A stretch of 64,000 nucleotides of DNA from Echinicola arenosa (GTDB lineage: Bacteria > Bacteroidota > Bacteroidia > Cytophagales > Cyclobacteriaceae), in the NCBI RefSeq assembly GCF_014841125.1, contig NZ_JACYTQ010000002.1, positions 868,001 to 932,000 of the forward strand, given 5' to 3'. Numbering within the stretch: position 1 is the stretch's first letter; each line of letters opens with the position of its first letter. The position numbers were made by a program, and so were the translations under genes. Positions 42,626-50,183 of this stretch are shown here, one piece after another. The notes beneath the pieces were generated by a model. It was not told where the DNA came from. It was given only the letters and a program-made list of their open reading frames with translations, and did not search any database.

Positions 42626-43663
42626 ATGAGTTTATTGAGCCTTCATGAGATTAGTAAAAAGTTTCCACAGTCCAAGCAATTTGCGGTAAAGGATATTTCT
42701 CTGGAAATTGGAGAGGGTGAAATTTTAGCCATAGTAGGTGAAAATGGCTCAGGAAAAACCACCTTGTTGAAGCTTATCGCTGGCATGGAACACCCTGACT
42801 CCGGTCAAATTATTTATTCCGGACAAACCATTGTCAATGGTAAAACCGCCACCCCTGCCAACCAAAGAGGCGTAGGTGTTGTGTTTGAGGATTACGCTCT
42901 TTTCCCTCAAATGAACATTTTGGAAAATGTGCGTTGTGCTTTGCACCAACAGGAAAAAAATGCCAAGCAAATTGCCAAAGACAGCTTGGCGTTGGTAGGA
43001 CTTGAGGATAGTTTTGGGTCATACCCTCACCAACTTTCCTCTGGACAGCGTCAAAGGGCCGCATTGGCAAGGGCTTTGTCATCAAGACCCGAGCTGTTAC
43101 TTTTGGATGATCCCTTCAAAAGCCTTGACACTCGCTTCAAAAACGAGATCAGTGAAGACTTGAGGGACATCGTTAAAAACAGTGGTGTCACGACGATTTT
43201 TGCCAGTCACCATGCAAAGGATGCGCTTTCTGTTGCGGACAGAATTGCTATCCTTCATAAGGGAAAATTACAGCAAGTGGACGATCCTGTCAATATTTAT
43301 AAATCTCCAGCCAATGCCTATGTGGCTAACTTTTTTGGCAAGAGAAATGAGATCATTGCTACCCCCACAGAGGATGGTTTTTATTCTGGTTTTGGATTTA
43401 TCTCAGATCCTAACTCCAAAAACTACACGGAGAAAGTAAAAATCCTTTTCCGCTCAGAAGATGCCAAGATTAAAAAAAGCACTGAACAGCCTCTCAGTGG
43501 TGAGGTAGTAAGAACCCTGTATTATGGGGACCACCAAATCGTAAAACTGGTAGATGATGAAGGTAGGCAAATCAGTATTAAAGCAGCTCCTAACCGCCAC
43601 TTTGTCAAAACTGACCGCATGTTTTTTACCATTGGTAAATACGAAATAGAAGAAGCTTTTTAG
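42626..43663 (+). CDS. ABC transporter ATP-binding protein (FbpC/PotA-like), no permease nearby
   Basis: 345 residues. Walker A GENGSGKTT, Q-loop FEDYALFPQMNILENV, signature LSSGQRQRAALARAL, Walker B LLLLDDPFKSLD and H-loop TIFASHHAKDA are all intact. The C-terminal ~110 residues (from about NFFGKRNEIIA) form a TOBE-like domain as in iron, spermidine or molybdate importers. No membrane or binding-protein genes flank it, so it is an orphan ATPase by context. It is divergent from oxyR across 255 bp. Confidence 0.9.
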   Translation: MSLLSLHEISKKFPQSKQFAVKDISLEIGEGEILAIVGENGSGKTTLLKLIAGMEHPDSGQIIYSGQTIVNGKTATPANQRGVGVVFEDYALFPQMNILENVRCALHQQEKNAKQIAKDSLALVGLEDSFGSYPHQLSSGQRQRAALARALSSRPELLLLDDPFKSLDTRFKNEISEDLRDIVKNSGVTTIFASHHAKDALSVADRIAILHKGKLQQVDDPVNIYKSPANAYVANFFGKRNEIIATPTEDGFYSGFGFISDPNSKNYTEKVKILFRSEDAKIKKSTEQPLSGEVVRTLYYGDHQIVKLVDDEGRQISIKAAPNRHFVKTDRMFFTIGKYEIEEAF

Positions 43664-43810
43664 AATTGACTATTCAAAAATGGTTTATAAATTAGTCGTC
43701 CAGTCACTTGGTCTTAGTTAAAACAAACTAAACAGCAACTTCAAAAGATATTATTAGGATTTTTTAATAAAAACTAACCATTAAACACAACCTTCCTGCT
43801 TTTTCAATTT

Positions 43811-43841
43811 TTTGTTTTGGAAAAGTAAATATTTATTTTTG
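43811..43841 (+). promoter_or_regulatory. consensus Bacteroidota promoter
   Basis: TTTG (43811-43814), then exactly 19 nt, then TATTTTTG (43834-43841): a full match to the TTTG-N19-TAnnTTTG promoter of this phylum. Transcription would start near 43848, just upstream of the next coding region. Confidence 0.7.
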
Positions 43842-43855
43842 CACCTTACCAAATA

Positions 43856-44731
43856 TTGAAAGCTGGAAGGATATTTCGCTTTCACGAAACTAAACCATTC
43901 TACATGTACCATGATCGCATCGCTCAGTATTTTCATTGCTATGCCACCGCAAATGATAAGAGACTTTACCTGAAGGATATCCAAAACCTGATCAGGATAA
44001 GAAATACCCCTCATGGTGTTGAAAAGGTGATTCTTTTAGTTGCTATCAGTAAGGTGAAGAGCTTAACGTTTTTTGATAAGCTGTTTATCAGGACCATTCG
44101 TAAATTGTTTGATCAACATCCTAGTATTGAATTAAGAAATATCTATTTCAAGGAGAATATTGGTCGGGATTTCAGTTCATACGCTACACTATACAGAAGT
44201 GTTAAACCCATAGCCAACAATGAAGATTATATATTTTTCCAAAACAGAAGTGGCATTGGCCCTTATAAAAAAGGCTGGCTGGCATCATTTGCCCACCAGT
44301 TCAACAGATTTGATAACATAGCCATCTGTGGCAGCACCATCAACTTCAAAGACCACCACGGAAGGAGTCAAGATAATTTACCGCACGTGCAAACTTATGC
44401 TTTTCTCACAAAGCCTAAATTTCTCAACATGTTTGGTGATGCTTTCCCAGCTGAAAGTGAATCAGAAAGACTCAAAATCATACTGAATGGAGAAATAGGC
44501 TTGAGTCGGTACTTTTTAGAACAAGGATTTCGGATTACCTGTATGGAATGGAAAGACAAACCTGTAAGCTTACACTGCCAACCTATATGTGAAGATGATA
44601 TCAAAATCCGAGTGGAGGCAGATCATGCTTTTTATCACCGCAAATACTTCCGCAGAAACAAGAAACCAAAAGTCAAAAATCCTATTCTTCACCCAACCAG
44701 TCAATATTTGAAAACCATGTTGAGTAATTGA
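43856..44731 (+). CDS. probable polysaccharide-synthesis glycosyltransferase-like protein (RgpF/rhamnan-synthesis-like), uncertain
   Basis: 291 residues if the TTG at 43856 is used; the first ATG (43904) would give 275. No signal peptide or membrane helix. The middle contains VEKVILLVAISKVKSL, then ELRNIYFKENIGRDFSSYATLYRSV and DYIFFQNRSGIGPY. A (N)xGRDxxxY segment next to a predicted nucleotide-binding strand is reminiscent of RgpF-type and related capsule glycosyltransferases. The C-terminus is Lys/Arg-rich. The family assignment rests on motif resemblance only. The strong promoter just upstream and the terminator just after make it a single-gene transcript. Confidence 0.5.
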   Translation: MKAGRIFRFHETKPFYMYHDRIAQYFHCYATANDKRLYLKDIQNLIRIRNTPHGVEKVILLVAISKVKSLTFFDKLFIRTIRKLFDQHPSIELRNIYFKENIGRDFSSYATLYRSVKPIANNEDYIFFQNRSGIGPYKKGWLASFAHQFNRFDNIAICGSTINFKDHHGRSQDNLPHVQTYAFLTKPKFLNMFGDAFPAESESERLKIILNGEIGLSRYFLEQGFRITCMEWKDKPVSLHCQPICEDDIKIRVEADHAFYHRKYFRRNKKPKVKNPILHPTSQYLKTMLSN

Positions 44732-44740
44732 TGATAAAGA

Positions 44741-44765
44741 GAAAGGCCGATTAAATCGGCCTTTC
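44741..44765. terminator. bidirectional terminator between the glycosyltransferase-like and YcxB-like genes
   Basis: GAAAGGCCGAT (44741-44751), loop TAA, ATCGGCCTTTC (44755-44765): perfect 11-bp stem between convergent genes. Confidence 0.8.
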
Positions 44766-44772
44766 TTATTAC

Positions 44773-45246
44773 TTATTGGATAAATCCTTTTCTTCTAAGG
44801 ATTGTTTCTACAAACTTCCTTTCATTTTCCGTATTGAAAATCTTAAAAGGCAGATGAATGAATTGTGCCTTAGACATGGTCAATACAAAGGCATCTTTGG
44901 TCATCTCCGCTCTCTTGATCATGGACCAGTTAATAGGCATTCCCTGCTTGGTATTGATCTTCATTAAAATCTGGCGGCTATCGATCTCATAAGCTAGCTT
45001 ATCAAACATGATTTTATTTTGCTCCATCTGGCTTACCCCTGCAAACTGGATCACCCAAAAAAGGATATAAAGTAAGTAAGCCACGATGGCCATGCTGATC
45101 CACCACCATGATGGGATCCAAAAATATCCACAGCCAATGGCCACGGCAATCAAAATTACCCACCACTGTTCTTTCAGGACATTCGTCAAGCCCATTTTCA
45201 CATATGTACCCGTTTCGAGTTTATATTTTTTGGTTTTTACAATCAT
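44773..45246 (-). CDS. YcxB-like membrane protein
   Basis: 157 residues. An N-terminal strand region (KKYKLETGTYVKMGLTNVLK) precedes two close membrane helices (about 29-72: WWVILIAVAIGCGYFWIP and WWWISMAIVAYLLYILFWVIQF). A C-terminal YcxB-type domain follows (INWSMIKRAEMTKDAFVLTMSKAQFIHLPFKIFNTENERKFVETILRRKG). YcxB-like proteins are of unknown function. Confidence 0.72.
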   Translation of the reverse strand: MIVKTKKYKLETGTYVKMGLTNVLKEQWWVILIAVAIGCGYFWIPSWWWISMAIVAYLLYILFWVIQFAGVSQMEQNKIMFDKLAYEIDSRQILMKINTKQGMPINWSMIKRAEMTKDAFVLTMSKAQFIHLPFKIFNTENERKFVETILRRKGFIQ

Positions 45247-45415
45247 GACAATAGTTTTTCGAACGGCAAATATCTAACGATAAGAGTTATTTAACAAATC
45301 AATTGGGAAATAGCCTTGATTTTTTTCCCATTTCGAAAAATAGGTACATCCTGAATTTCACCTTATTGACTTCTAACAATATTTCTTGTAAATTATCATA
45401 AACTAAAAAACTATT

Positions 45416-45649
45416 ATGAGCAGCCTCGTCATCGATATGATATTATGCGGAATAGCCTATGTGCTGCTCATCTATTTTATTGCCACTATGAACAAGCCCC
45501 CTTTTAATAGCGATAAAAACAACAATGGAGATGATGGTGATGGAGGAATAGAAGACACCACTCCCCCAAAAATTGATTTGCCTCCAGGTGTGATCTGGCC
45601 TAGTGAAGGGCCTAAAAGTAAAAAACCTACCTCCCCGATGGAGGTTTAG
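45416..45649 (+). CDS. small single-TM protein with acidic/Pro-rich tail, unknown
   Basis: 77 residues. One membrane helix (about 4-25, IDMILCGIAYVLLIYFIA), then a hydrophilic tail with an Asn/Asp/Gly run (SDKNNNGDDGDGGIEDTTPP) and IDLPPGVIWPSEGPKSKKPT. Not recognised beyond the general type of small anchored protein with an acidic linker seen in this phylum. Its TAG overlaps the stop of the convergent Fur-family gene by 4 nt (45646-45649). A small hairpin (ACCTCC/GGAGGT) covers the 3' end. Confidence 0.55.
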   Translation: MSSLVIDMILCGIAYVLLIYFIATMNKPPFNSDKNNNGDDGDGGIEDTTPPKIDLPPGVIWPSEGPKSKKPTSPMEV

Positions 45650-46062
45650 CTACATTTATCACAAATCCCCAATACCAACAGGCTCTTCTCTTTAACCACA
45701 AAGCCTTCTGGCAATTTAATATCAGGTAATGCTATTTCAGCAATGCACTGTGTTTCTCCACATACATCACACTTGAAATGCACATGTTCATGGTCATGAT
45801 GGTCTTCTGAGGCATCATGGTGACATAGGGCGTATTTTGTAACTCCTGTATCATCCAGCACTTTATGAATAAGGTCACTATCCAAAAAAGTCTTTAAGGT
45901 ACGATAGATGGTAACCCTATCAAAATTCTCCTTTAAAGCCTCTTCTAAATCAGAATGGGATAAAGCTATATTTTTGTTCAAGAAGGTTTTCAATACATCC
46001 CTTCGGCAACTGGTGACGCGAAGCTGATGGTCTTTTAATATTTCTGCAGTTTTTAAAGACAT
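45646..46062 (-). CDS. Fur-family metal-responsive transcriptional repressor
   Basis: 138 residues. The DNA-binding domain has LRVTSCRRDVLKTFLNKNIALSHSDLEEALKENFDRVTIYRTLKTF. The dimerisation domain has the His-rich HHDASEDHHDHEHVHFKC, the structural zinc pair CDVC and the second pair CDKC at the C-terminus. The EDHHDHEHVHF ligand string suits regulatory metal binding, but Fur, Zur and PerR cannot be separated with confidence. No metal transporter is adjacent. Confidence 0.85.
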   Translation of the reverse strand: MSLKTAEILKDHQLRVTSCRRDVLKTFLNKNIALSHSDLEEALKENFDRVTIYRTLKTFLDSDLIHKVLDDTGVTKYALCHHDASEDHHDHEHVHFKCDVCGETQCIAEIALPDIKLPEGFVVKEKSLLVLGICDKCS

Positions 46063-46181
46063 ATACGCTTTGGCTATTTAAGGATGAACATTGTGAATGG
46101 TAAAATACGGTAATTTATGGAATTTTTCCTACCTGTAAAACCATGCCTATTACTAAGGCAATTGATAACACCCTGTAAACC

Positions 46182-46214
46182 AAAAAAGAAGGAGAAATCG
46201 TTCCCCTTCTTTTC
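46182..46214 (-). terminator. probable terminator of the large metalloprotease gene
   Basis: On the minus strand AGAAGG and CCTTCT-TTTTT pair around a ~15-nt loop, 37 bp past the stop codon. The stem is short and A/T-rich outside the core. Confidence 0.55.
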
Positions 46215-46250
46215 TAATCATGATGTTGTCAATTTCAAATTACCATTGAT

Positions 46251-48743
46251 TTACTTTGGGTCCAGGATTAGATCTATCCTTACCAAAAGGTCTTCCAAGT
46301 GCAATTTGGAAATCTTATCTGAAGTTCTTGGAATAGCTGATTTTATTTGCTTTTGAAGCGTCTTTAATTCCCCTCTTGCTAAAGGCCTAATATCCGATTG
46401 TGAGGCATTGATGGTTTTTCCTCTTCCACTGGCATCAGCTGTAAGTAGGTTTTCCATTTTCTCTACGTAGGCACGTTGTAAACTTCTTCTGTAGACATCA
46501 ATTGCTTTACCAGCAGAAAGCTCTGTCCAAATGCCTTTTTTCAAGTCATCGAAAAGCTCCAACATGGAGTAAGCTTCTTCTCCATTCAATGCTGTATTTT
46601 CAATCACACGGCCCAATCTTCCCCATTCCAACAAACCATTAAGGGTGTTTACCTGCAAACTTCTTATCCTATCAGTATATCCGAAATCCTCTGTTCTGGC
46701 AACAATTGCATCATCAATGAGCCAATCAGGCGTATCAAACAATTGCTCATTCAAGAAAGTTACCGCTGCTTTTTGAGTGGCTTTGTCCACATGGGTGTAA
46801 ACTACCTCATCCTGACCTGCTGAACGATACACTTCATATACGCCACCTACATTGGTACGAACATGCCCCATATATCGGTTGAACTGGGTCACGACTTGAC
46901 CATACATCTCTTCTAGGTCATCGTAATTTTTGAACGGCTGATCTTCTTCCAATGACCATTCACGCAACTTCGGCATGATGCGTTTCAAGTTCTTGATACC
47001 ATATTCGGAGGCTTTCATGGAATTATCTCCCAAATCCTCACTTTGGGTACTTGGGTCATAGCTATTTCCTTGACGACCATAGCGGTAAACAGGATTTCCT
47101 TGCTTCTCCAAAATCCATTCATCCAAAATAGGTTGCTCTTCCTCCGGGGTTTTAGCATCTAGGATCGGGGTATATCCCCAAGCAATTGCATATTTATCAT
47201 ATGGCCCTACATTTGGAAAAAGGTTGACGCCTTTGTCCTCTGGCTGGGCAATATAATTGAAGCGTGCATAGTCCATGATGGATGGAGCCGTGCCATATTT
47301 CTTGGTAAACTCAGGGCTTCTCAATGAATCCACAGGATAAGCATGAGAAGAGGCAAAGTTATGGGGCAAGCCCAAGGTATGACCTACCTCGTGCGCAGCG
47401 ACAAACCTAACCAATCTACCCATTACCTCATCTTTAAATTTCACACCTTGCGCATCAGGATTGACCGCAGCAGTCTGAACAAAGTACCAGTTTCTTAATA
47501 GGTTCATCACATTATGGAACCAACCGATATCTGATTCGATGATCTCTCCGGAACGTGGATCAGATACATGAGGTCCATAAGCATTTTGGATATCCGATGC
47601 GAAATACCTAATCACAGAATAGCGGGCATCTTCTGGACTCCAATCAGGATCTTCTTCTGGAGTTGGTGCGTATTTAGCTTGAATGGCATTTTTGAAACCT
47701 GCCTGTTCAAATGCTGCATTCCAATCTTCCACTCCAGCCTTGATAAAAGGAGCCCATTTTTTTGGCGTGGCCGGGTCAATATAATAAACAATAGGCTTTT
47801 TGGGCTCCACCAATTCTCCAGCCTTGAACTTATCCACATCTTCTTCCTTCACCTCAAGTCTCCATCTGTCCAAATACGTTCTTCTTGTCGCCTTTTGCTC
47901 GTCCAGACCATAATCTACCACTGAAGTAGAGAACCAACCGACACGTTGGTCCCTGAGCCTTTGCATCATCGGAACCTCCGGTAGCAATACCATAGAGCTG
48001 TTCATTTCCACCGTGATGGAACCCATGCTTGAATTTGATGGCGGCTCGGAAGCCTCATAGGTCATCACATACCTGTTTTCTAAATTGATAGGATAGGGTG
48101 TGATCCGATCAATATAGGAACGGTCACTGCTCAATCGAGTGACTTTGTACTGCTTTCTGTTATTGCTTGAAAGCCCAATGGTCTTTACATCCGTAGAGAA
48201 AAGGTCTGTAACATCAATCACTGATCCCTTCTCATCTTTTGACTTTGCTTTGATGTCAAACTTAAAAATGATGGGTTCCAGGTTGGAGTTTTTGACCGCA
48301 TTGTAAATTGGTAATGAATCAGCAGCTGTATTGCTGTAAGAAACCTTTTTAAGAAATATATCATCACCTCTTTTGTCCCATCTCACCATTTGAGTGTTTT
48401 CACGCTCACCACCATAACCTAGACCATCTGCTGTTTTTGCTATGGTCGTCACCAAAAGCATCTCACGGCCTAAGAGGCTATCAGGTATTTCATAGTAATA
48501 TTTAGTGTCAATTTGGTGAACAGAAAATAGACCTGCTTTGCTCTTGGCCTTTGAGGTGATTACTTCTGCATATGGTTTTATGCCATTTTTGTTTTCTTTA
48601 GGCTTGGCCACCTCAGTTTCTTCTTTCTTTTTATCTTTTTTCTTTTTGCGCTGCGCTAATGCATCATGCCCTGACAGTAATGTGCCCAATAACATGGCGC
48701 CCATCAACATGCCTTTCCAGCACTTTCCGGTAAAAATATTCAT
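46251..48743 (-). CDS. secreted zinc-dependent metalloprotease (DUF5117/DUF5118/DUF4953 type)
   Basis: 830 residues. Signal peptide about 1-30 (ending HDALAQ), then a Lys/Glu-rich stretch, a DUF5118-like segment (KPYAEVITSKAKSKAGLFSVHQIDTKYYYEIPDSLLGREMLLVTTI), a DUF5117-like segment to ~310, and the protease domain. That domain carries a metzincin motif: H451-E452-VG-H455-TLGLP-H461-N. It is followed by SIMDYARFNYIAQPED, whose Met lies where the metzincin Met-turn is expected. These proteins are common in Bacteroidota and act outside the cytoplasm on unknown proteins. Confidence 0.9.
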   Translation of the reverse strand: MNIFTGKCWKGMLMGAMLLGTLLSGHDALAQRKKKKDKKKEETEVAKPKENKNGIKPYAEVITSKAKSKAGLFSVHQIDTKYYYEIPDSLLGREMLLVTTIAKTADGLGYGGERENTQMVRWDKRGDDIFLKKVSYSNTAADSLPIYNAVKNSNLEPIIFKFDIKAKSKDEKGSVIDVTDLFSTDVKTIGLSSNNRKQYKVTRLSSDRSYIDRITPYPINLENRYVMTYEASEPPSNSSMGSITVEMNSSMVLLPEVPMMQRLRDQRVGWFSTSVVDYGLDEQKATRRTYLDRWRLEVKEEDVDKFKAGELVEPKKPIVYYIDPATPKKWAPFIKAGVEDWNAAFEQAGFKNAIQAKYAPTPEEDPDWSPEDARYSVIRYFASDIQNAYGPHVSDPRSGEIIESDIGWFHNVMNLLRNWYFVQTAAVNPDAQGVKFKDEVMGRLVRFVAAHEVGHTLGLPHNFASSHAYPVDSLRSPEFTKKYGTAPSIMDYARFNYIAQPEDKGVNLFPNVGPYDKYAIAWGYTPILDAKTPEEEQPILDEWILEKQGNPVYRYGRQGNSYDPSTQSEDLGDNSMKASEYGIKNLKRIMPKLREWSLEEDQPFKNYDDLEEMYGQVVTQFNRYMGHVRTNVGGVYEVYRSAGQDEVVYTHVDKATQKAAVTFLNEQLFDTPDWLIDDAIVARTEDFGYTDRIRSLQVNTLNGLLEWGRLGRVIENTALNGEEAYSMLELFDDLKKGIWTELSAGKAIDVYRRSLQRAYVEKMENLLTADASGRGKTINASQSDIRPLARGELKTLQKQIKSAIPRTSDKISKLHLEDLLVRIDLILDPK

Positions 48744-49087
48744 ATAGTTAAAGGTTAGATTTTAACCATAAATAAACATTAGTTTGGTGAAAAGAGATAC
48801 ACAACAACGATGTTTTTTATGAATGGTCAATTTATGCCACTTCAGTACATCATTTGGTTGGCATCCTATCCTGACCAATGACTAACTAACAACCTGCTTT
48901 GCAGACCATTCACTAAAAGGCTATTTAAAATTCAAATTATCCATTAAAACATCTTATTTCTTTTTCAAAGTTTGACTTTATTGCATTAAATTAATAAAAT
49001 GTGAATTCTAAGATTCCAATGGCAAGTTATTTGTGATCTATTGCACTTTCAATTAATTTACATTTTCAACTAATCACTTTATATTTT
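48744..49087. other. 344-bp divergent intergenic region upstream of mscS-like and metalloprotease genes
   Basis: AT-rich, no ORF of note. A distant inverted repeat, TGAATGGTC (48820-48828) and GACCATTCA (48904-48912), is the only structure seen. Promoters for both divergent genes should lie here, but no full TTTG-N19-TAnnTTTG match was found. Confidence 0.35.
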
Positions 49088-49954
49088 ATGCAAGACAATA
49101 CTGAAACCTTAGAGGCCAATAACATGGTAGAAACCCTACAAAATATGAATTGGATAGAAACGATAAAACCTATTGCGCTAGGTATCATTTATGCTATCAT
49201 AATATACATTGTAGGTAAAATTATCATCAAGTTCATTTTAAACTCGATCAAAAAAGTAATAGCGAAAAGAAATCCAGACCCTTCACTAACGAATTTTTTG
49301 GTAAGTGTCGTAAGCGCATTACTTTATGTACTTTTATTCCTAACCATAGCATACACTATAGGAATAGACGTAACCTCATTCGTTGCGATTCTGGGTGCTG
49401 CGGGTTTGGCCATTGGTCTTGCATTGCAAGGCTCCCTGTCCAATTTTGCTGGCGGGGTGTTGATATTGCTATTCAAGCCCTTCAAGGTTGATGATGTGAT
49501 CGAAGCTCAAGGGCATTTGGGAGTGGTAGAGTCCATCGACATTCTCTACACCAAGATGCATACCTTTGACAATAAGGACATTGTTATTCCCAATGGCGCT
49601 TTGGCCAATTCTGACATTATCAACATGTCCAATAAGCCAACCAGAAGAACAGAATTTAATGTGGGAGTAGCTTATGGAACCGATCTAAAGAAAACCAAAC
49701 AGATCATGCAGGATGTATTTGCCAAAGACGAAAGAATCCATAGAGATCCAGAGCCAGTGGTTTTCTTTACAAGTTTCGGCGATAGCTCTTTGGATTTGGT
49801 TGCTAGGGTTTGGACTGATGCCGCTAACTTATGGCCTGTGTACTTTGACAATATGGAAGCCTTGAAAGAAGCCTTTGAAGCCAATGATATTGAAATCCCT
49901 TTTCCCCAGAGAGATGTAAACCATTTCTATCCGGAAGGGAAGAAGGAGGATTAA
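49088..49954 (+). CDS. small-conductance mechanosensitive channel (MscS family)
   Basis: 288 residues, the size of canonical MscS. Three membrane helices (about 27-53, 66-92, 98-125) end in the pore helix AILGAAGLAIGLALQGSLSNFAGGVLILLFKPFKVDDVIEA, which is the family signature. The beta domain follows (IVIPNGALANSDIINMS) and the C-terminal alpha/beta domain with VGVAYGTDLKKTKQIM and a final FPQRDVNHFYP. It releases solutes on osmotic downshock. Confidence 0.93.
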   Translation: MQDNTETLEANNMVETLQNMNWIETIKPIALGIIYAIIIYIVGKIIIKFILNSIKKVIAKRNPDPSLTNFLVSVVSALLYVLLFLTIAYTIGIDVTSFVAILGAAGLAIGLALQGSLSNFAGGVLILLFKPFKVDDVIEAQGHLGVVESIDILYTKMHTFDNKDIVIPNGALANSDIINMSNKPTRRTEFNVGVAYGTDLKKTKQIMQDVFAKDERIHRDPEPVVFFTSFGDSSLDLVARVWTDAANLWPVYFDNMEALKEAFEANDIEIPFPQRDVNHFYPEGKKED

Positions 49955-49969
49955 TGCTCACGATTCAAA

Positions 49970-50008
49970 AAGAAAGGATGATTGCTCAATCATCCTTTCT
50001 TTTTTTAT
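49970..50008. terminator. bidirectional terminator downstream of the mscS-like gene
   Basis: AAAGAAAGGATGATTG is followed after CT by CAATCATCCTTTCTTT and more T. It closes the mscS-like transcript on the plus strand. On the minus strand it overlaps the last codons of the 51-aa gene. Confidence 0.8.
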
Positions 50009-50141
50009 TTTTATTGGAGGCACAGCCTATATTTTTGCTCAGATCAAGATCGTCAGGCAATCCACCAAAACCATCCTCCACATCCCATTCTTCTGTAACT
50101 TCTTCCTTAAGCTCCTTTATAAGTTTCTTCTTCTTTTTCAT
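49986..50141 (-). CDS. small 51-residue protein gene downstream of the M14 peptidase, unknown
   Basis: An ATG at 50139-50141 opens a 51-codon frame ending TGA at 49986. The product starts MKKKKKLIKELKEEVTEEWD and continues VEDGFGGLPDDLDLSKNIGC, ending Lys/Asn/Asp-rich. It is highly charged, has one Cys and no membrane segment. It lies 42 bp after the stop of the M14 peptidase gene on the same strand, and its end coincides with a terminator hairpin, as expected for the last gene of a transcript. The balanced composition with a Gly/Leu/Pro core (GFGGLPDDLDL) argues for a real gene. Function unknown. Confidence 0.5.
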   Translation of the reverse strand: MKKKKKLIKELKEEVTEEWDVEDGFGGLPDDLDLSKNIGCASNKNKKRKDD

Positions 50142-50183
50142 ACTAACTCTAACGGATCTACCTGTATAGAAGTTGAAGCGCTT

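Noticed and set aside
48820-48912. Distant 9-bp inverted repeat in the mscS/metalloprotease intergenic region
   Set aside because: 75-bp spacing and short arms are expected by chance in this AT-rich DNA.
49954-50169. 71-codon plus-strand frame after the mscS-like gene
   Set aside because: Ser/Phe-rich and antisense to the more convincing 51-codon gene; starts at the mscS stop and runs through a terminator.
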